From assembly GCA_029866325.1 (NCBI GenBank), contig JARWZO010000011.1, positions 1 to 64,000 of the forward strand: a DNA stretch of 64,000 nucleotides, given 5' to 3'. The notes under the pieces were generated by a model. It searched no databases and was not told the DNA's origin. It saw only the letters and a list, made by a program, of their open reading frames with translations. Shown here piece after piece: positions 19,167 to 27,775 of the stretch (position 1 is its first letter; each line of letters starts with the position of its first letter). The DNA comes from Fluviicola sp. Lineage in GTDB: Bacteria; Bacteroidota; Bacteroidia; Flavobacteriales_D; Crocinitomicaceae. The translations under genes were made by a program, and so were the position numbers.

Positions 19167-20309
19167 ATGAAACAATGGAACGGCAACAACTTCAGATTGG
19201 GAATGCTCGGCGGTGGCCAATTGGGCAGAATGTTCATTCAGGAAGCCTTGAACTACGATGTTCATGTACACTGTATGGATCCTGATCCGAATGCGCCGTG
19301 CAAAACCATTGCGAGCAGTTTCACGGTAGGTTCACTCACCGATTACGATCAGGTTCTGGCGTTTGGGAAAGACAAACAAGTGGTGACCGTTGAAATAGAA
19401 AATGTAAATGTGGAAGCCTTGCAGGAACTCGAAAATCAAGGTATAGCCGTGTTTCCGCAACCACGCGTTTTGGCCATTGTTCAGGACAAAGGATTGCAAA
19501 AACAATTTTACGCCGATCAACACATTCCGACTGCCGATTTTTTACTTGTAGAATCGCGTGAAGCCCTTTTGAAACTAGCTCCCGAAATGCCCTTTGTGTT
19601 GAAGCTCCGCAAAGGAGGTTACGACGGAAAAGGTGTTCAGATTATTCGCACACAGGAAGATTTAAACGCGTCATTCGATGGACCTTGTATCGTTGAAAAA
19701 ATGGTGCCGTTTTCAAAGGAGCTTTCAGTTATCGTTGCGCGTAATCAGGCCGGACAAACAGCTGTTTACCCGACTGTGGAATGCGAGTTTAGCCCAACAG
19801 CCAATCTGGTGGAATTTCTTTTTTCACCGGCTGATGTTACTTCAGAAATCGAACAAGAAGCTACGAAACTGGCTTTAAAAGTGATTGATTCGCTTGAAAT
19901 GGTAGGTTTGCTGGCGGTAGAATTGTTTTTGACTACCGACGGAAAATTGCTGGTAAACGAAATTGCTCCACGACCGCATAACAGTGGCCATCATACAATC
20001 GAATGTGCGCTGACATCGCAGTTTGAGCAACACATGCGCAGTATCTTGAATGCTCCGCTAGGGAATACCGAATTGGTGTCACCGGGTGTAATGATCAACT
20101 TGTTGGGAGCTCCCGATTATGAAGGCGAAGCCATTTACGACGGGTTGCAGGAAGTCATGCAGCTAAAAGGCGTGAAGGTGCATTTATACGGAAAACAGAC
20201 CACTAAACCGTTTCGCAAAATGGGACATGTTACTATTTTTGGAGATGCGTTGGAAATTGTGAAAGCAACAGGCAGACTAGTGAGTGAAAAGCTGCGCGTG
20301 ATTGCATGA
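19167..20309 (+). CDS. purK: N5-carboxyaminoimidazole ribonucleotide synthase
   Basis: A 380-residue ATP-grasp enzyme that carboxylates AIR with ATP and bicarbonate to N5-CAIR, the substrate of PurE. N-terminal Rossmann-like GMLGGGQLGRM; ATP-grasp loop LRKGGYDGKGVQII; metal and substrate segment VNEIAPRPHNSGHHTIE. Length is normal. It is transcribed alone, divergent from hpt across the palindromic element. Confidence 0.96.
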   Translation: MKQWNGNNFRLGMLGGGQLGRMFIQEALNYDVHVHCMDPDPNAPCKTIASSFTVGSLTDYDQVLAFGKDKQVVTVEIENVNVEALQELENQGIAVFPQPRVLAIVQDKGLQKQFYADQHIPTADFLLVESREALLKLAPEMPFVLKLRKGGYDGKGVQIIRTQEDLNASFDGPCIVEKMVPFSKELSVIVARNQAGQTAVYPTVECEFSPTANLVEFLFSPADVTSEIEQEATKLALKVIDSLEMVGLLAVELFLTTDGKLLVNEIAPRPHNSGHHTIECALTSQFEQHMRSILNAPLGNTELVSPGVMINLLGAPDYEGEAIYDGLQEVMQLKGVKVHLYGKQTTKPFRKMGHVTIFGDALEIVKATGRLVSEKLRVIA

Positions 20310-20464
20310 ATTTGTTTCCGACTGAAAAAGCACAATTGGTTTTGTTAAGAGTTTCAATAATCCCTTGGAATTCAACAATTTTTCGCGCGGCTAGCTGATA
20401 TGAGGTAGCGAAAATCTTGTACAAAACACTTTATTTATTAACTTGCTTGCCTAAACTTTAACGT

Positions 20465-23400
20465 TTGAACCTGTTGCGCGCTACTTTGACCGCATGCTTT
20501 TGTGCCATTCAGTTTTTACTGGCAGCGCAACTATATACGTTCCGGAATTACAATCACCGTGACGGTTTAGTCATGGAATCAACGCTCAGTGCTGCGCAGG
20601 ACTCCAAGGGGAATTTATGGATTGGAACAGATGGTGCCGGACTTATGCGGTTTGACGGATATCATTTTTATGAAGTAAAATCGAAACACAACAACGGTCA
20701 ACACCACGTTTCATCGATCTATCCGGATGCCAACGGAACTGTCTTTTTCACCTCTTCCTACAGCGGTTTATACAAGTACGAAAACAATGATTACAGGTTG
20801 ATTTATCAGTCGGATGCGATTGATGATGCCGAATGTCATCACGTTTCGATGGTCGATTCTTCTCTGGTGCTGATTTGCCAGAAATCGATTACCCTGCTTT
20901 CTCAATCGGGTAAAGTTATTCGGAGAGTAACCATGAAATCGCCTAAGGGTCTGGTTATTCATCAGGTTCTAAAGATTCCTCAAGGGGTATTTATTTTTAC
21001 TGAATCAGGCAATTTCTTTGTGCGATCCGGTAAAATCATCCGGCTGAATAACTGGTATTCGGATTACGCAAACGAATCGTTCAAACCGGTATTCGGAACT
21101 TTTCTTCAAAACAGACTTGTCTTGTACACCAGTGATCTGAAGAAGCAACTGAAACTGGAACTTTCCAATGACGGCAGTGTTTTTTCAGGGAAATTACAAT
21201 CAACAAATCTGGGTGATAAGCTGAGTGAGGGAGACAAGATCTTGAGTGTTTGTGAGCGCCGGAATGTGGGTTATTTTTGCACGGAATCTCAGAAACTGTA
21301 TCGGTTTGATAATGGAAAAGTACAGCGTGTTGTTCAGAATTACTCCGGAAAAATCTATTCCTTCGACGGCATTTCCATTGATCAAAACAATGATCTCTGG
21401 ATCAATAGTTCGTATGGATTGTTTAAAGTCTCTATTGAACCGTTTACCCGCGTAGAACTAAATTCGATTTATGAAGATCACAGTATTTCGGTCATTCACC
21501 GCACAAAAGCGGGCCAGATCATAGTAGGTACCAACGAGTCATTAAAAATAGGAACCCTTTATTCTGATGCACCTGTACGGGTTTATAACTACAAAGCTTT
21601 TCAAGTAATTGAAACACCAAACGGAGCTTTTATTGCTACCGATGTTGGTATTATGGAACTGAAAGGAAGTTCGATTGTGGCAACTTCTTTTCCGTATCAA
21701 AGCGGAAAATCCATTTCGCTCATGCACTGGGATGGTGAATCGTTTTGGTATTCTCTTCGCGGAGAAGGATTGGTGCAATACAATGTCGCCACAAAACAAT
21801 CAAAGCGATATACACCCAAAGAAGTCACCTTTGCAAGTCATTTCTACACGGCACAAAATAATTTCGATCAATCGGTTGTTTATTTCGGTTCCAATGATGG
21901 AATTTACGCCTACGACAAAAAGACGAACAAAATTTCCTATTTGAAAGCCTTCAGAAACCTCGGTTCTTATTCAGGAGTATCTACCCGTGACCGTTTTGGC
22001 ACCTGTTGGTTTTCGCTAGATAAAGGCTTGGCCGGAATTACCAACAGGGGCGAATATGTGCGAATCGACGATCCGAATAAACTGCCTTCGACGCTCTTTT
22101 ACACCTTGAGTTCCGACAATTACGGAAACCTGCTGGTTGGAACCAACAAAGGAATCAATATCATTGAAGTAAATGCCAATGGGCAAGTTGTGTTGCAAAA
22201 CAATTACACCTTCAAAGAAGGATTCGGAGGTTATGAAACACACATGCGCTCTCAATTTCAATCGGGCAATTCGTGTTTTGTAGGAACCATTGAAGGACTT
22301 TACCTGATCAATACCGAAGTGTTGCGCAGCTTTCCACCGCCACCCAAACCGATCATTCTTTTCGGAACGGAAAACGAGCACGGTGAATTGGTACAGTTTC
22401 GCGACAAATCGTTGTACACCTTCAAATGTTTATTGCCCAAATCGGAGGCTATTTTGTTTTCTTACCGCATCAAAGGATATCAAAACAAATGGTCTAACTT
22501 TTCATTCGACCATGAAGTTGATTTGCCGGAGTTGCCGAATGGTTCCTATCAACTGGAAGTCAGAGCTTCGTATGATGGCATCACTGTTTCGGAAATAGCC
22601 TCATATCCGATTGTGATTGATATTCCGATTTGGCGTACCAAGTGGTTTATTGTGGTCTTAGTCATCATTCTCGGAATCCTCAACACAGCCTACCTGGAAT
22701 GGTCGAAATCGTATGTGTCGAACAACCTGTTTGATACCAAAGAAGTAATGGTGGATATCAAAATGATTCCACGAATTATCGCCTTCGGATTCTTCCTCAA
22801 TATGATCATGTTGTTCATAGCGAATCTGGTTGATAAATCATTTGTGGATACGGCCTGGGTCAACACGGTTTTTTCATCGCTGATGTTTTTATTGGTGGTG
22901 GTGAGCAATTATTACAAATCGCGCAAAGGAAGCCGTATTAGAATGACACGCATTTTCTATGTGACCTACTTTGTGTTCATGTTGGAGTATTTTTACTTAG
23001 CGTTCATCAGCAACCTGCACCCGTTTCCGCTCATCGCAATTATTTTAGGAACCAGTGTTGTACCGTTTGTTATTTCCAATATACGTTTTGTGATTTTTGT
23101 CACAATGCTCCAGCTCATTTCCGGGACGATCATGCTGCTGTGGCTCGAAGACACCGTTTACAATGAAATTTTGTTTGTTTCAGCAATTGCTGTTTCGGGG
23201 GGAATTGGTGTAATGGCAACCTATTTGCGCAACAATTCACTCGAAAAACTCATCTTCGTAAGCGGTGTGATCAACAAAGGAAATGTACTGGCTATTTCGT
23301 TTGATCAACGTGGATTAATTACCTATTGCAGTGAAAATATCAATGATTTTTTTGCAGTTGATTTCTCTGCAATTGTGGGTAAACCGGTTTCTATTCTCAA

Positions 23401-24736
23401 TCCGTTTGTAGCCGAAACCAAGATGCGCGAAATCAGCTTGAAGGAAGAATTTGAAGACGGCCGCATCTTTCTGATTCCGATGTACAACAAACACAATGAA
23501 GTGAGTTGGATTGAATGGTCGTGCAAGTATTTCAACGATTCCGTAAAAGTGATTATGGGGCATGACGTGACCGATAAATTGATCATTTCAACCAATTATC
23601 AATCGCTGGTAGAAAATGCACAAGACATGATTTACCATACCGATATTGAAGGGAATTTCATTTTTGCCAATGAGCGTTGCGTACAATTGTTTGGGTACCG
23701 CAATGAAACCATTATCGGAAAAAACTCAATCGGACTCATTGCGCCGGATCACCGTGATAGGGTAAAACAATTTTACGAAGAGCAATTCTCGAACCGCTTG
23801 CACCATACTTACCTGGAATTCCCAATCAAATCGCGCGACGGACGTATATTTTGGGTCGGACAAAATGTAACCATGTTATACGAGCCGGGTTCACGTAAGC
23901 GCATTTCAGGGTTTATTGCGTTGGCAAGGGATATTACCGAGAAACGGGCCAATGATTTATTGATCGAACAACAAAACAAAGACATTACCTCAAGTATCAA
24001 TTCCGCCAAGCGGATTCAGTTTAATCTGTTACCCGATCCGCAGGTTTTCAACCGGTATTTTGAACAATCGTTTACCTTGTTTAAACCCAAAGACATTGTG
24101 AGTGGCGATTTTTATTGGGTAGAAGAAATCGACGATAAGCTGATAGTGGTTTTGGCCGATTGTACAGGACACGGTGTTCCAGGAGCGTTTATGACCATTC
24201 TCGGGATCAACTTGCTCAATCAGATCGTGCGTGAACGCAAGCAATGCGATCCGGATGTGATTTTGAATCAACTGAACCGAGAATTGGAGTGGATTTTACA
24301 GAAAAACGAAGGAAGTGTGATGTTTGACAGCATGGAAACACTGGTGTGCGTGTTCGAGCAGGGAGAAATGTGCTACGCCAGCAGTGGAGTTTCCTTTATT
24401 CACCAGCGAAATGGAGAGTTGAATGTTTACCGAACTACCAAAATAGCTTCCGAAACGGATGAATCAACCACTTTTGAAAAGGTCTGTGTAAAATTTGATG
24501 CAGCGGATAGTTTTTATTTGTTTACCGATGGTTACCAGAAACAATTCGGAAGCATCCGCAATAAAAAATTCAGCTTTAAGCGCATTGTAGAGTTGTTGCA
24601 ACAAGTACACATCGAATCGATGCCACTTCAGAAGAAATACTTCGAAAACGCTTGGCGCAACTGGTCGGAAGCTCATGAACAAACGGATGATATTACCGTT
24701 GTGGGGTTAAAGGAATTGAAAATTCGAAAAGAATAG
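20465..24736 (+). CDS. Sensor protein: two-component-type propeller, Y_Y_Y, multi-TM, two PAS, SpoIIE phosphatase
   Basis: A 1423-residue signalling protein. The N-terminus is a signal peptide (LLRATLTACFCAIQFLLAAQ) followed by a periplasmic beta-propeller of two-component-regulator type (about 25-640; repeats such as GNLWIGTDGAGLMRFDG). A Y_Y_Y domain (about 643-718) and a TM helix (about 725-745) follow, then a block of about six TM helices (768-925), two PAS domains (about 940-1040 and 1044-1162) and a C-terminal SpoIIE/PP2C-type Ser/Thr phosphatase (about 1185-1420: SGDFYW, ADCTGHGVPGAFM, DDITVVGL). It has no histidine kinase domain; output is dephosphorylation, probably of an anti-sigma-antagonist-like partner (inference). 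The start is TTG 20465 or TTG 20474; no ATG fits. Confidence 0.88.
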   Translation: MNLLRATLTACFCAIQFLLAAQLYTFRNYNHRDGLVMESTLSAAQDSKGNLWIGTDGAGLMRFDGYHFYEVKSKHNNGQHHVSSIYPDANGTVFFTSSYSGLYKYENNDYRLIYQSDAIDDAECHHVSMVDSSLVLICQKSITLLSQSGKVIRRVTMKSPKGLVIHQVLKIPQGVFIFTESGNFFVRSGKIIRLNNWYSDYANESFKPVFGTFLQNRLVLYTSDLKKQLKLELSNDGSVFSGKLQSTNLGDKLSEGDKILSVCERRNVGYFCTESQKLYRFDNGKVQRVVQNYSGKIYSFDGISIDQNNDLWINSSYGLFKVSIEPFTRVELNSIYEDHSISVIHRTKAGQIIVGTNESLKIGTLYSDAPVRVYNYKAFQVIETPNGAFIATDVGIMELKGSSIVATSFPYQSGKSISLMHWDGESFWYSLRGEGLVQYNVATKQSKRYTPKEVTFASHFYTAQNNFDQSVVYFGSNDGIYAYDKKTNKISYLKAFRNLGSYSGVSTRDRFGTCWFSLDKGLAGITNRGEYVRIDDPNKLPSTLFYTLSSDNYGNLLVGTNKGINIIEVNANGQVVLQNNYTFKEGFGGYETHMRSQFQSGNSCFVGTIEGLYLINTEVLRSFPPPPKPIILFGTENEHGELVQFRDKSLYTFKCLLPKSEAILFSYRIKGYQNKWSNFSFDHEVDLPELPNGSYQLEVRASYDGITVSEIASYPIVIDIPIWRTKWFIVVLVIILGILNTAYLEWSKSYVSNNLFDTKEVMVDIKMIPRIIAFGFFLNMIMLFIANLVDKSFVDTAWVNTVFSSLMFLLVVVSNYYKSRKGSRIRMTRIFYVTYFVFMLEYFYLAFISNLHPFPLIAIILGTSVVPFVISNIRFVIFVTMLQLISGTIMLLWLEDTVYNEILFVSAIAVSGGIGVMATYLRNNSLEKLIFVSGVINKGNVLAISFDQRGLITYCSENINDFFAVDFSAIVGKPVSILNPFVAETKMREISLKEEFEDGRIFLIPMYNKHNEVSWIEWSCKYFNDSVKVIMGHDVTDKLIISTNYQSLVENAQDMIYHTDIEGNFIFANERCVQLFGYRNETIIGKNSIGLIAPDHRDRVKQFYEEQFSNRLHHTYLEFPIKSRDGRIFWVGQNVTMLYEPGSRKRISGFIALARDITEKRANDLLIEQQNKDITSSINSAKRIQFNLLPDPQVFNRYFEQSFTLFKPKDIVSGDFYWVEEIDDKLIVVLADCTGHGVPGAFMTILGINLLNQIVRERKQCDPDVILNQLNRELEWILQKNEGSVMFDSMETLVCVFEQGEMCYASSGVSFIHQRNGELNVYRTTKIASETDESTTFEKVCVKFDAADSFYLFTDGYQKQFGSIRNKKFSFKRIVELLQQVHIESMPLQKKYFENAWRNWSEAHEQTDDITVVGLKELKIRKE

Positions 24737-24786
24737 ACTGAATTTTTAGATAATATTGAATCGCCTCAAGCTTACCACAAGTGTCC

Positions 24787-24816
24787 CTTACTTTTTGCCG
24801 AGGCTGAAAAAGTAAG
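24787..24816. terminator. Hairpin downstream of the SpoIIE sensor gene
   Basis: Perfect 10-bp stem CTTACTTTTT / AAAAAGTAAG with a 10-nt loop, 50 nt after the stop at 24736. No U-run follows on the plus strand, so termination is possible but not proved. It adjoins the larger structured element at 24829-25007. Confidence 0.45.
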
Positions 24817-24828
24817 CAAAACATCCTT

Positions 24829-25007
24829 AGCGCCATTCTAAGCCACTCGTAAAAAATGGCTCTTTCTGTGTTTTAAAGTCAAAAGTGTCAGATCAGGATC
24901 TGAAACGCAACACACAGCAGATTTGGCAATCGCTGTGCGTTTTAGCGCTTTTGACAAAACACAACGAAACAGCCATTTTTCTTACTTCGTTTCCTTGAAT
25001 TGGCGCT
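24829..25007. repeat. Large branched palindromic element
   Basis: A 179-bp intergenic unit made of nested arms: AGCGCCATTC (24829-24838) with GAATTGGCGCT (24997-25007); GTAAAAAATGGCT (24849-24861) with AGCCATTTTTCTTAC (24971-24985); GTCAAAAG (24878-24885) with CTTTTGAC (24948-24955). Inside are two hairpins: TCAGATCAGGATCTGA (24888-24903) and CACACAGC (24911-24918) with GCTGTGCG (24932-24939). The fold is a stem with a two-armed top. It could be a non-autonomous mobile element or a structured RNA. No protein-coding frame is supported in the 24737-25135 gap. Confidence 0.7.
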
Positions 25008-25135
25008 GTCCGCAAACTAAATAATAGGTTAATAGAAGGTAATGCGATACGAATTTTTGATTGTTACTAAACAAGGTTAGTGGTATGATTATGAATGTTG
25101 AAACAAGATTTTGCTCTTAAGTTAAAAAGTGGAAA

Positions 25136-26350
25136 CTAACGAGAAGCCCGTTTCACCAGATAATACACCGGAAGAAAAGCCATAACGGCACTGAGCGCGC
25201 TTACCAAAACAACGATTAGTAAACCGTCTTGAACGGTGAATTCGATTGGGAATGCTTCACCACCTGAATTGGGCATTTCCAGTAACTTTCCATATTGCTG
25301 TGTCAAACAAACGGCGGTTCCAAGTGCCAAACCAATCACAATTCCTTTTCCGGCAATAAGCAAACCTTCGAAAAAGAAAATGCGAAAAATAAATCCTTTT
25401 CCGGCACCGAAATGCTGCATGGTTTGAATGTTGTCTTTCTTCTCGATAAACAACATCGTGAGTGATGCAATGAGGTTAAACGCAGCCAAAATGAAAACAA
25501 ATACCAGAATGATGATCACGATACGTTTTTCCGACTGACTTGTTTTGTAAATCAATTCATTTTTTTCAGCAGCTGTTTTTACCTTGAAATTGGGACCCAT
25601 CAGTTGTTGCAAGCGTTCTTTTACCTCAAAAGCATCCGCCTTGGGTTGAATGCCAAGGTAAAGCGCCGTGATTTCGCCATCGTAATTCAGCTGATCTTGC
25701 GCAAAATCAAGGGGCATCAAAATATACTGTGCGTTGACCTCGCGGTTGAAATTCATACGGCTTGAAATGGCCAATGTGGTTGTTTTGAATGGATTTTTCC
25801 GGCGCGAAATGGACGCGTCTCTGAGCGGAGTGTAGAGAATCAATTGCTCGTAGCCGTTAGCTTCTGAAATATAACCATCGAGTTTATCGAGCAAACTGGC
25901 TCCAATAATGGCTGTTGGTTTGCCGTTTTCTTCCAAAGCCGGATAACCGTCTACGATGTGTTTTTCGATTTCACACGTTTTCAGGAAATTCAGATCAACA
26001 CCCACCATCTCGGCATTCACCCATTTTTCTTGATGTTTTAAGATCACGGTTTCTTCCACAGCGCGACTCACTTCTGTCACCCCTTCAACCTTCTTTATTT
26101 TAGCAAGATCGATGGTGTTTTCTTTAAACGTTTTTCCCTTTTCGGAACGAATCGTTAACGGAGCGTCGTAAGAACTGTAAAGCCGTTCCACCATTCCTTC
26201 GATTCCGTTAAAAGCTGCGATGAGAATCACCAACGCCGCGGTTGTAATAGCAATACCGATCACCGAAATGCGGGTGATGAGATGTACCAAGTTGCGCTGT
26301 TTTCGGGTATGACGCAGGTACCGTCGCGCTATGTAAAACGGAACGTTGAT
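25136..26350 (-). CDS. LolE/FtsX-family ABC permease; probable ATC start codon
   Basis: Inner-membrane permease of the lipoprotein-release type. The frame contains the family N-terminus NVPFYIARRYLRHTRKQ only if read from 26350, where the codon is ATC. The first canonical start, TTG at 26290, would delete this segment. From 26350 it is 404 residues: TM1 about 30-52 (ISVIGIAITTAALVILIAAFN), periplasmic domain about 55-275, and three C-terminal TM helices in FtsX order (about 278-305, 320-350, 375-400). It begins 2 nt after the rbfA stop, so coupled translation is likely. No LolD-type ATPase is adjacent. Confidence 0.85.
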   Translation of the reverse strand: MNVPFYIARRYLRHTRKQRNLVHLITRISVIGIAITTAALVILIAAFNGIEGMVERLYSSYDAPLTIRSEKGKTFKENTIDLAKIKKVEGVTEVSRAVEETVILKHQEKWVNAEMVGVDLNFLKTCEIEKHIVDGYPALEENGKPTAIIGASLLDKLDGYISEANGYEQLILYTPLRDASISRRKNPFKTTTLAISSRMNFNREVNAQYILMPLDFAQDQLNYDGEITALYLGIQPKADAFEVKERLQQLMGPNFKVKTAAEKNELIYKTSQSEKRIVIIILVFVFILAAFNLIASLTMLFIEKKDNIQTMQHFGAGKGFIFRIFFFEGLLIAGKGIVIGLALGTAVCLTQQYGKLLEMPNSGGEAFPIEFTVQDGLLIVVLVSALSAVMAFLPVYYLVKRASR

Positions 26351-26352
26351 GG

Positions 26353-26685
26353 TTATTTCAATAAATTGTTGATTGTTTCCGCGTAATCAAGCGAGTCGTC
26401 GATGAAGAAAATCAACTCCGGTATTTTGTGCATGTTTTTCAAGCGTTTGCCCACTTCACCTCTGATTTTACGAGAATTTTCCTGAATACTTTTTAATACC
26501 ACCGCTTTTTCTGGTCCCGCAAAAATACTTACGTAAATACGTGCCAATGAAAGATCGGAAGTAACGCGCACTACGGTAACACTAACCATGGCGCCCAAAC
26601 ATATTTCACGGGCATTTCGTTGAAAAAAAGTCGCTAATTCCTCTTGAATAACGCCTTCAATTCTGCTTTGTCTGATTGAACTCAT
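26353..26685 (-). CDS. rbfA: 30S ribosome-binding factor RbfA
   Basis: A 110-residue late 16S rRNA maturation factor. The start SSIRQSRIEGVIQEELATFFQR and the KH-like core (VSVTVVRVTSDLSLARIYVSIF, KNMHKIPELIFFIDDSLDYAETI) fit the family. It is transcribed from a promoter 4 nt before its ATG and is followed 2 nt later by the LolE-like gene, a pairing seen in Bacteroidota. Confidence 0.95.
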   Translation of the reverse strand: MSSIRQSRIEGVIQEELATFFQRNAREICLGAMVSVTVVRVTSDLSLARIYVSIFAGPEKAVVLKSIQENSRKIRGEVGKRLKNMHKIPELIFFIDDSLDYAETINNLLK

Positions 26686-26689
26686 GGTG

Positions 26690-26697
26690 CAAAGATA
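26690..26697 (-). promoter_or_regulatory. -7 promoter element of rbfA (TATCTTTG)
   Basis: Exact TAnnTTTG match on the minus strand, 4 nt before the ATG (TTTGCACCATG). Predicts a leaderless or almost leaderless mRNA. Confidence 0.6.
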
Positions 26698-26708
26698 GGT
26701 TTTTTGGC

Positions 26709-26772
26709 GGTTGTAGGCGCGGGATGCGTTCCACGCTTACTACAACCGATTACGCATCCCACGCCTACAACC
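26709..26772. repeat. 64-bp palindromic element between rbfA and a T9SS gene
   Basis: Arms at 26709-26729 and 26752-26772, 21 bp with one mismatch (GGTTGTAGGCG...). The 22-nt loop holds a partial third copy of the arm (TACTACAACC). It is 9 bp beyond the end of the T9SS gene at 26782 and just upstream of the rbfA promoter. It may terminate the former; the form resembles REP-type elements. Confidence 0.7.
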
Positions 26773-26781
26773 CATTAAAAA

Positions 26782-27477
26782 TCATAAAACCGAAATCCTC
26801 ACCGTTTCCATACGTTGATCGGACAATGCAATTTTCAGGAAATACGTTCCCGGCACCAAACCGGTTGTACTGATCGTATGCACATCGCCTTTTATTACTT
26901 GCAAGATCTTCCCTGAAGCATCAGCTATATGCAGATTTTCTATTGGAACATTGGTGTGTGTTATGTGAAATTCGGCAGCAGTATTCACCGGATTCGGGAA
27001 AGCGTAAATTCGTTGCATCGGAAGATCAGAAATTCCGGCTGTGCTTTGCGCACAAGGTCCGCCACTTCCGCCTACAAGGGTGTAATCATATACCAGATTG
27101 GCGCAATTGCTAGCAGTTACCGTTATACCCGTACCAGTGTTGTTGATGGTTACAGTCGAATAATTTGCGGTGACATTGATATCGCCATCCGAAGAATTGG
27201 TGATCGCACAACCAGGTTTTGCAAACACCTGATCGCCATCAGTTCCAGAGATATTCAGGATCACATCTTCCTCACAAAAATAGGCTGAACCTGCTGATCC
27301 TGTTATGTTAACAGTAACTCCAGCACAAATCCAGTAAGCACCTTCGGCACTTGAAATAGTTGTGTTGGAGGTGATTTGGATCATTGCAGGTGACGGAAAA
27401 ATGGTTTGTGAGCATTGTGCGTGGGCAACAATCCCCATTCCCAGCATAAAAGCCGGCAGTAGTAATAATTGTTTCAT
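26782..27477 (-). CDS. Small secreted protein with T9SS type A sorting domain
   Basis: A 231-residue protein. The start at ATG 27477 opens a signal peptide (MKQLLLLPAFMLGMGIVAHAQ). The middle (about 25-135) is rich in Thr/Asn/Gly and reads as short strand repeats (VNITGSAGSAYFCEED, LNISGTDGDQVF, INVTANYSTVTINNTG), suggesting a small beta-helix. The C-terminal domain (about 155-231) is T9SS type A sorting: AFPNPVNTAAEFHI, IADASGKILQV, GLVPGTYFLKI, METVRISVL. Function unknown. Confidence 0.82.
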   Translation of the reverse strand: MKQLLLLPAFMLGMGIVAHAQCSQTIFPSPAMIQITSNTTISSAEGAYWICAGVTVNITGSAGSAYFCEEDVILNISGTDGDQVFAKPGCAITNSSDGDINVTANYSTVTINNTGTGITVTASNCANLVYDYTLVGGSGGPCAQSTAGISDLPMQRIYAFPNPVNTAAEFHITHTNVPIENLHIADASGKILQVIKGDVHTISTTGLVPGTYFLKIALSDQRMETVRISVL

Positions 27478-27644
27478 AGCGTTTTTTTTGCGTTGAGTGT
27501 AACAATAAATGTGCCAATTCTTGTTTTGGGACATTTTTAAGTATTGAAATACAGTTGGTTAGGCGTTTTTTTAGTGAGGGTTTGTGTAAGCGCGGGATAC
27601 AGTTAATTAATGCTGCTTTAGAATTATGAAGACCGGAATCATCA

Positions 27645-27733
27645 ATTATCAAGATGGGGATTTTCAATTGAACATGTAAACTATAAAATTGAAAAAGGGG
27701 GCTTTACCTTCTGACCTGAACCGCCTTGATAAT
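27645..27733. repeat. Nested inverted repeats upstream of the ABC exporter
   Basis: Outer arms ATTATCAAG (27645-27653) and CTTGATAAT (27725-27733); inner hairpin TTTTCAATT (27661-27669) and AATTGAAAA (27687-27695). The remainder of 27478-27775 shows no coding frame. The outer arm sequence is shared with the hairpin at 34603-34645. Confidence 0.5.
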
Positions 27734-27761
27734 TTTACATTTTCAATTTATAATTCTGAGC

Positions 27762-27769
27762 TATCTTTG
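27762..27769 (+). promoter_or_regulatory. -7 promoter element of the ABC exporter (TATCTTTG)
   Basis: Exact TAnnTTTG match ending 6 nt before the ATG at 27776. Confidence 0.6.
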
Positions 27770-27775
27770 TGACGC

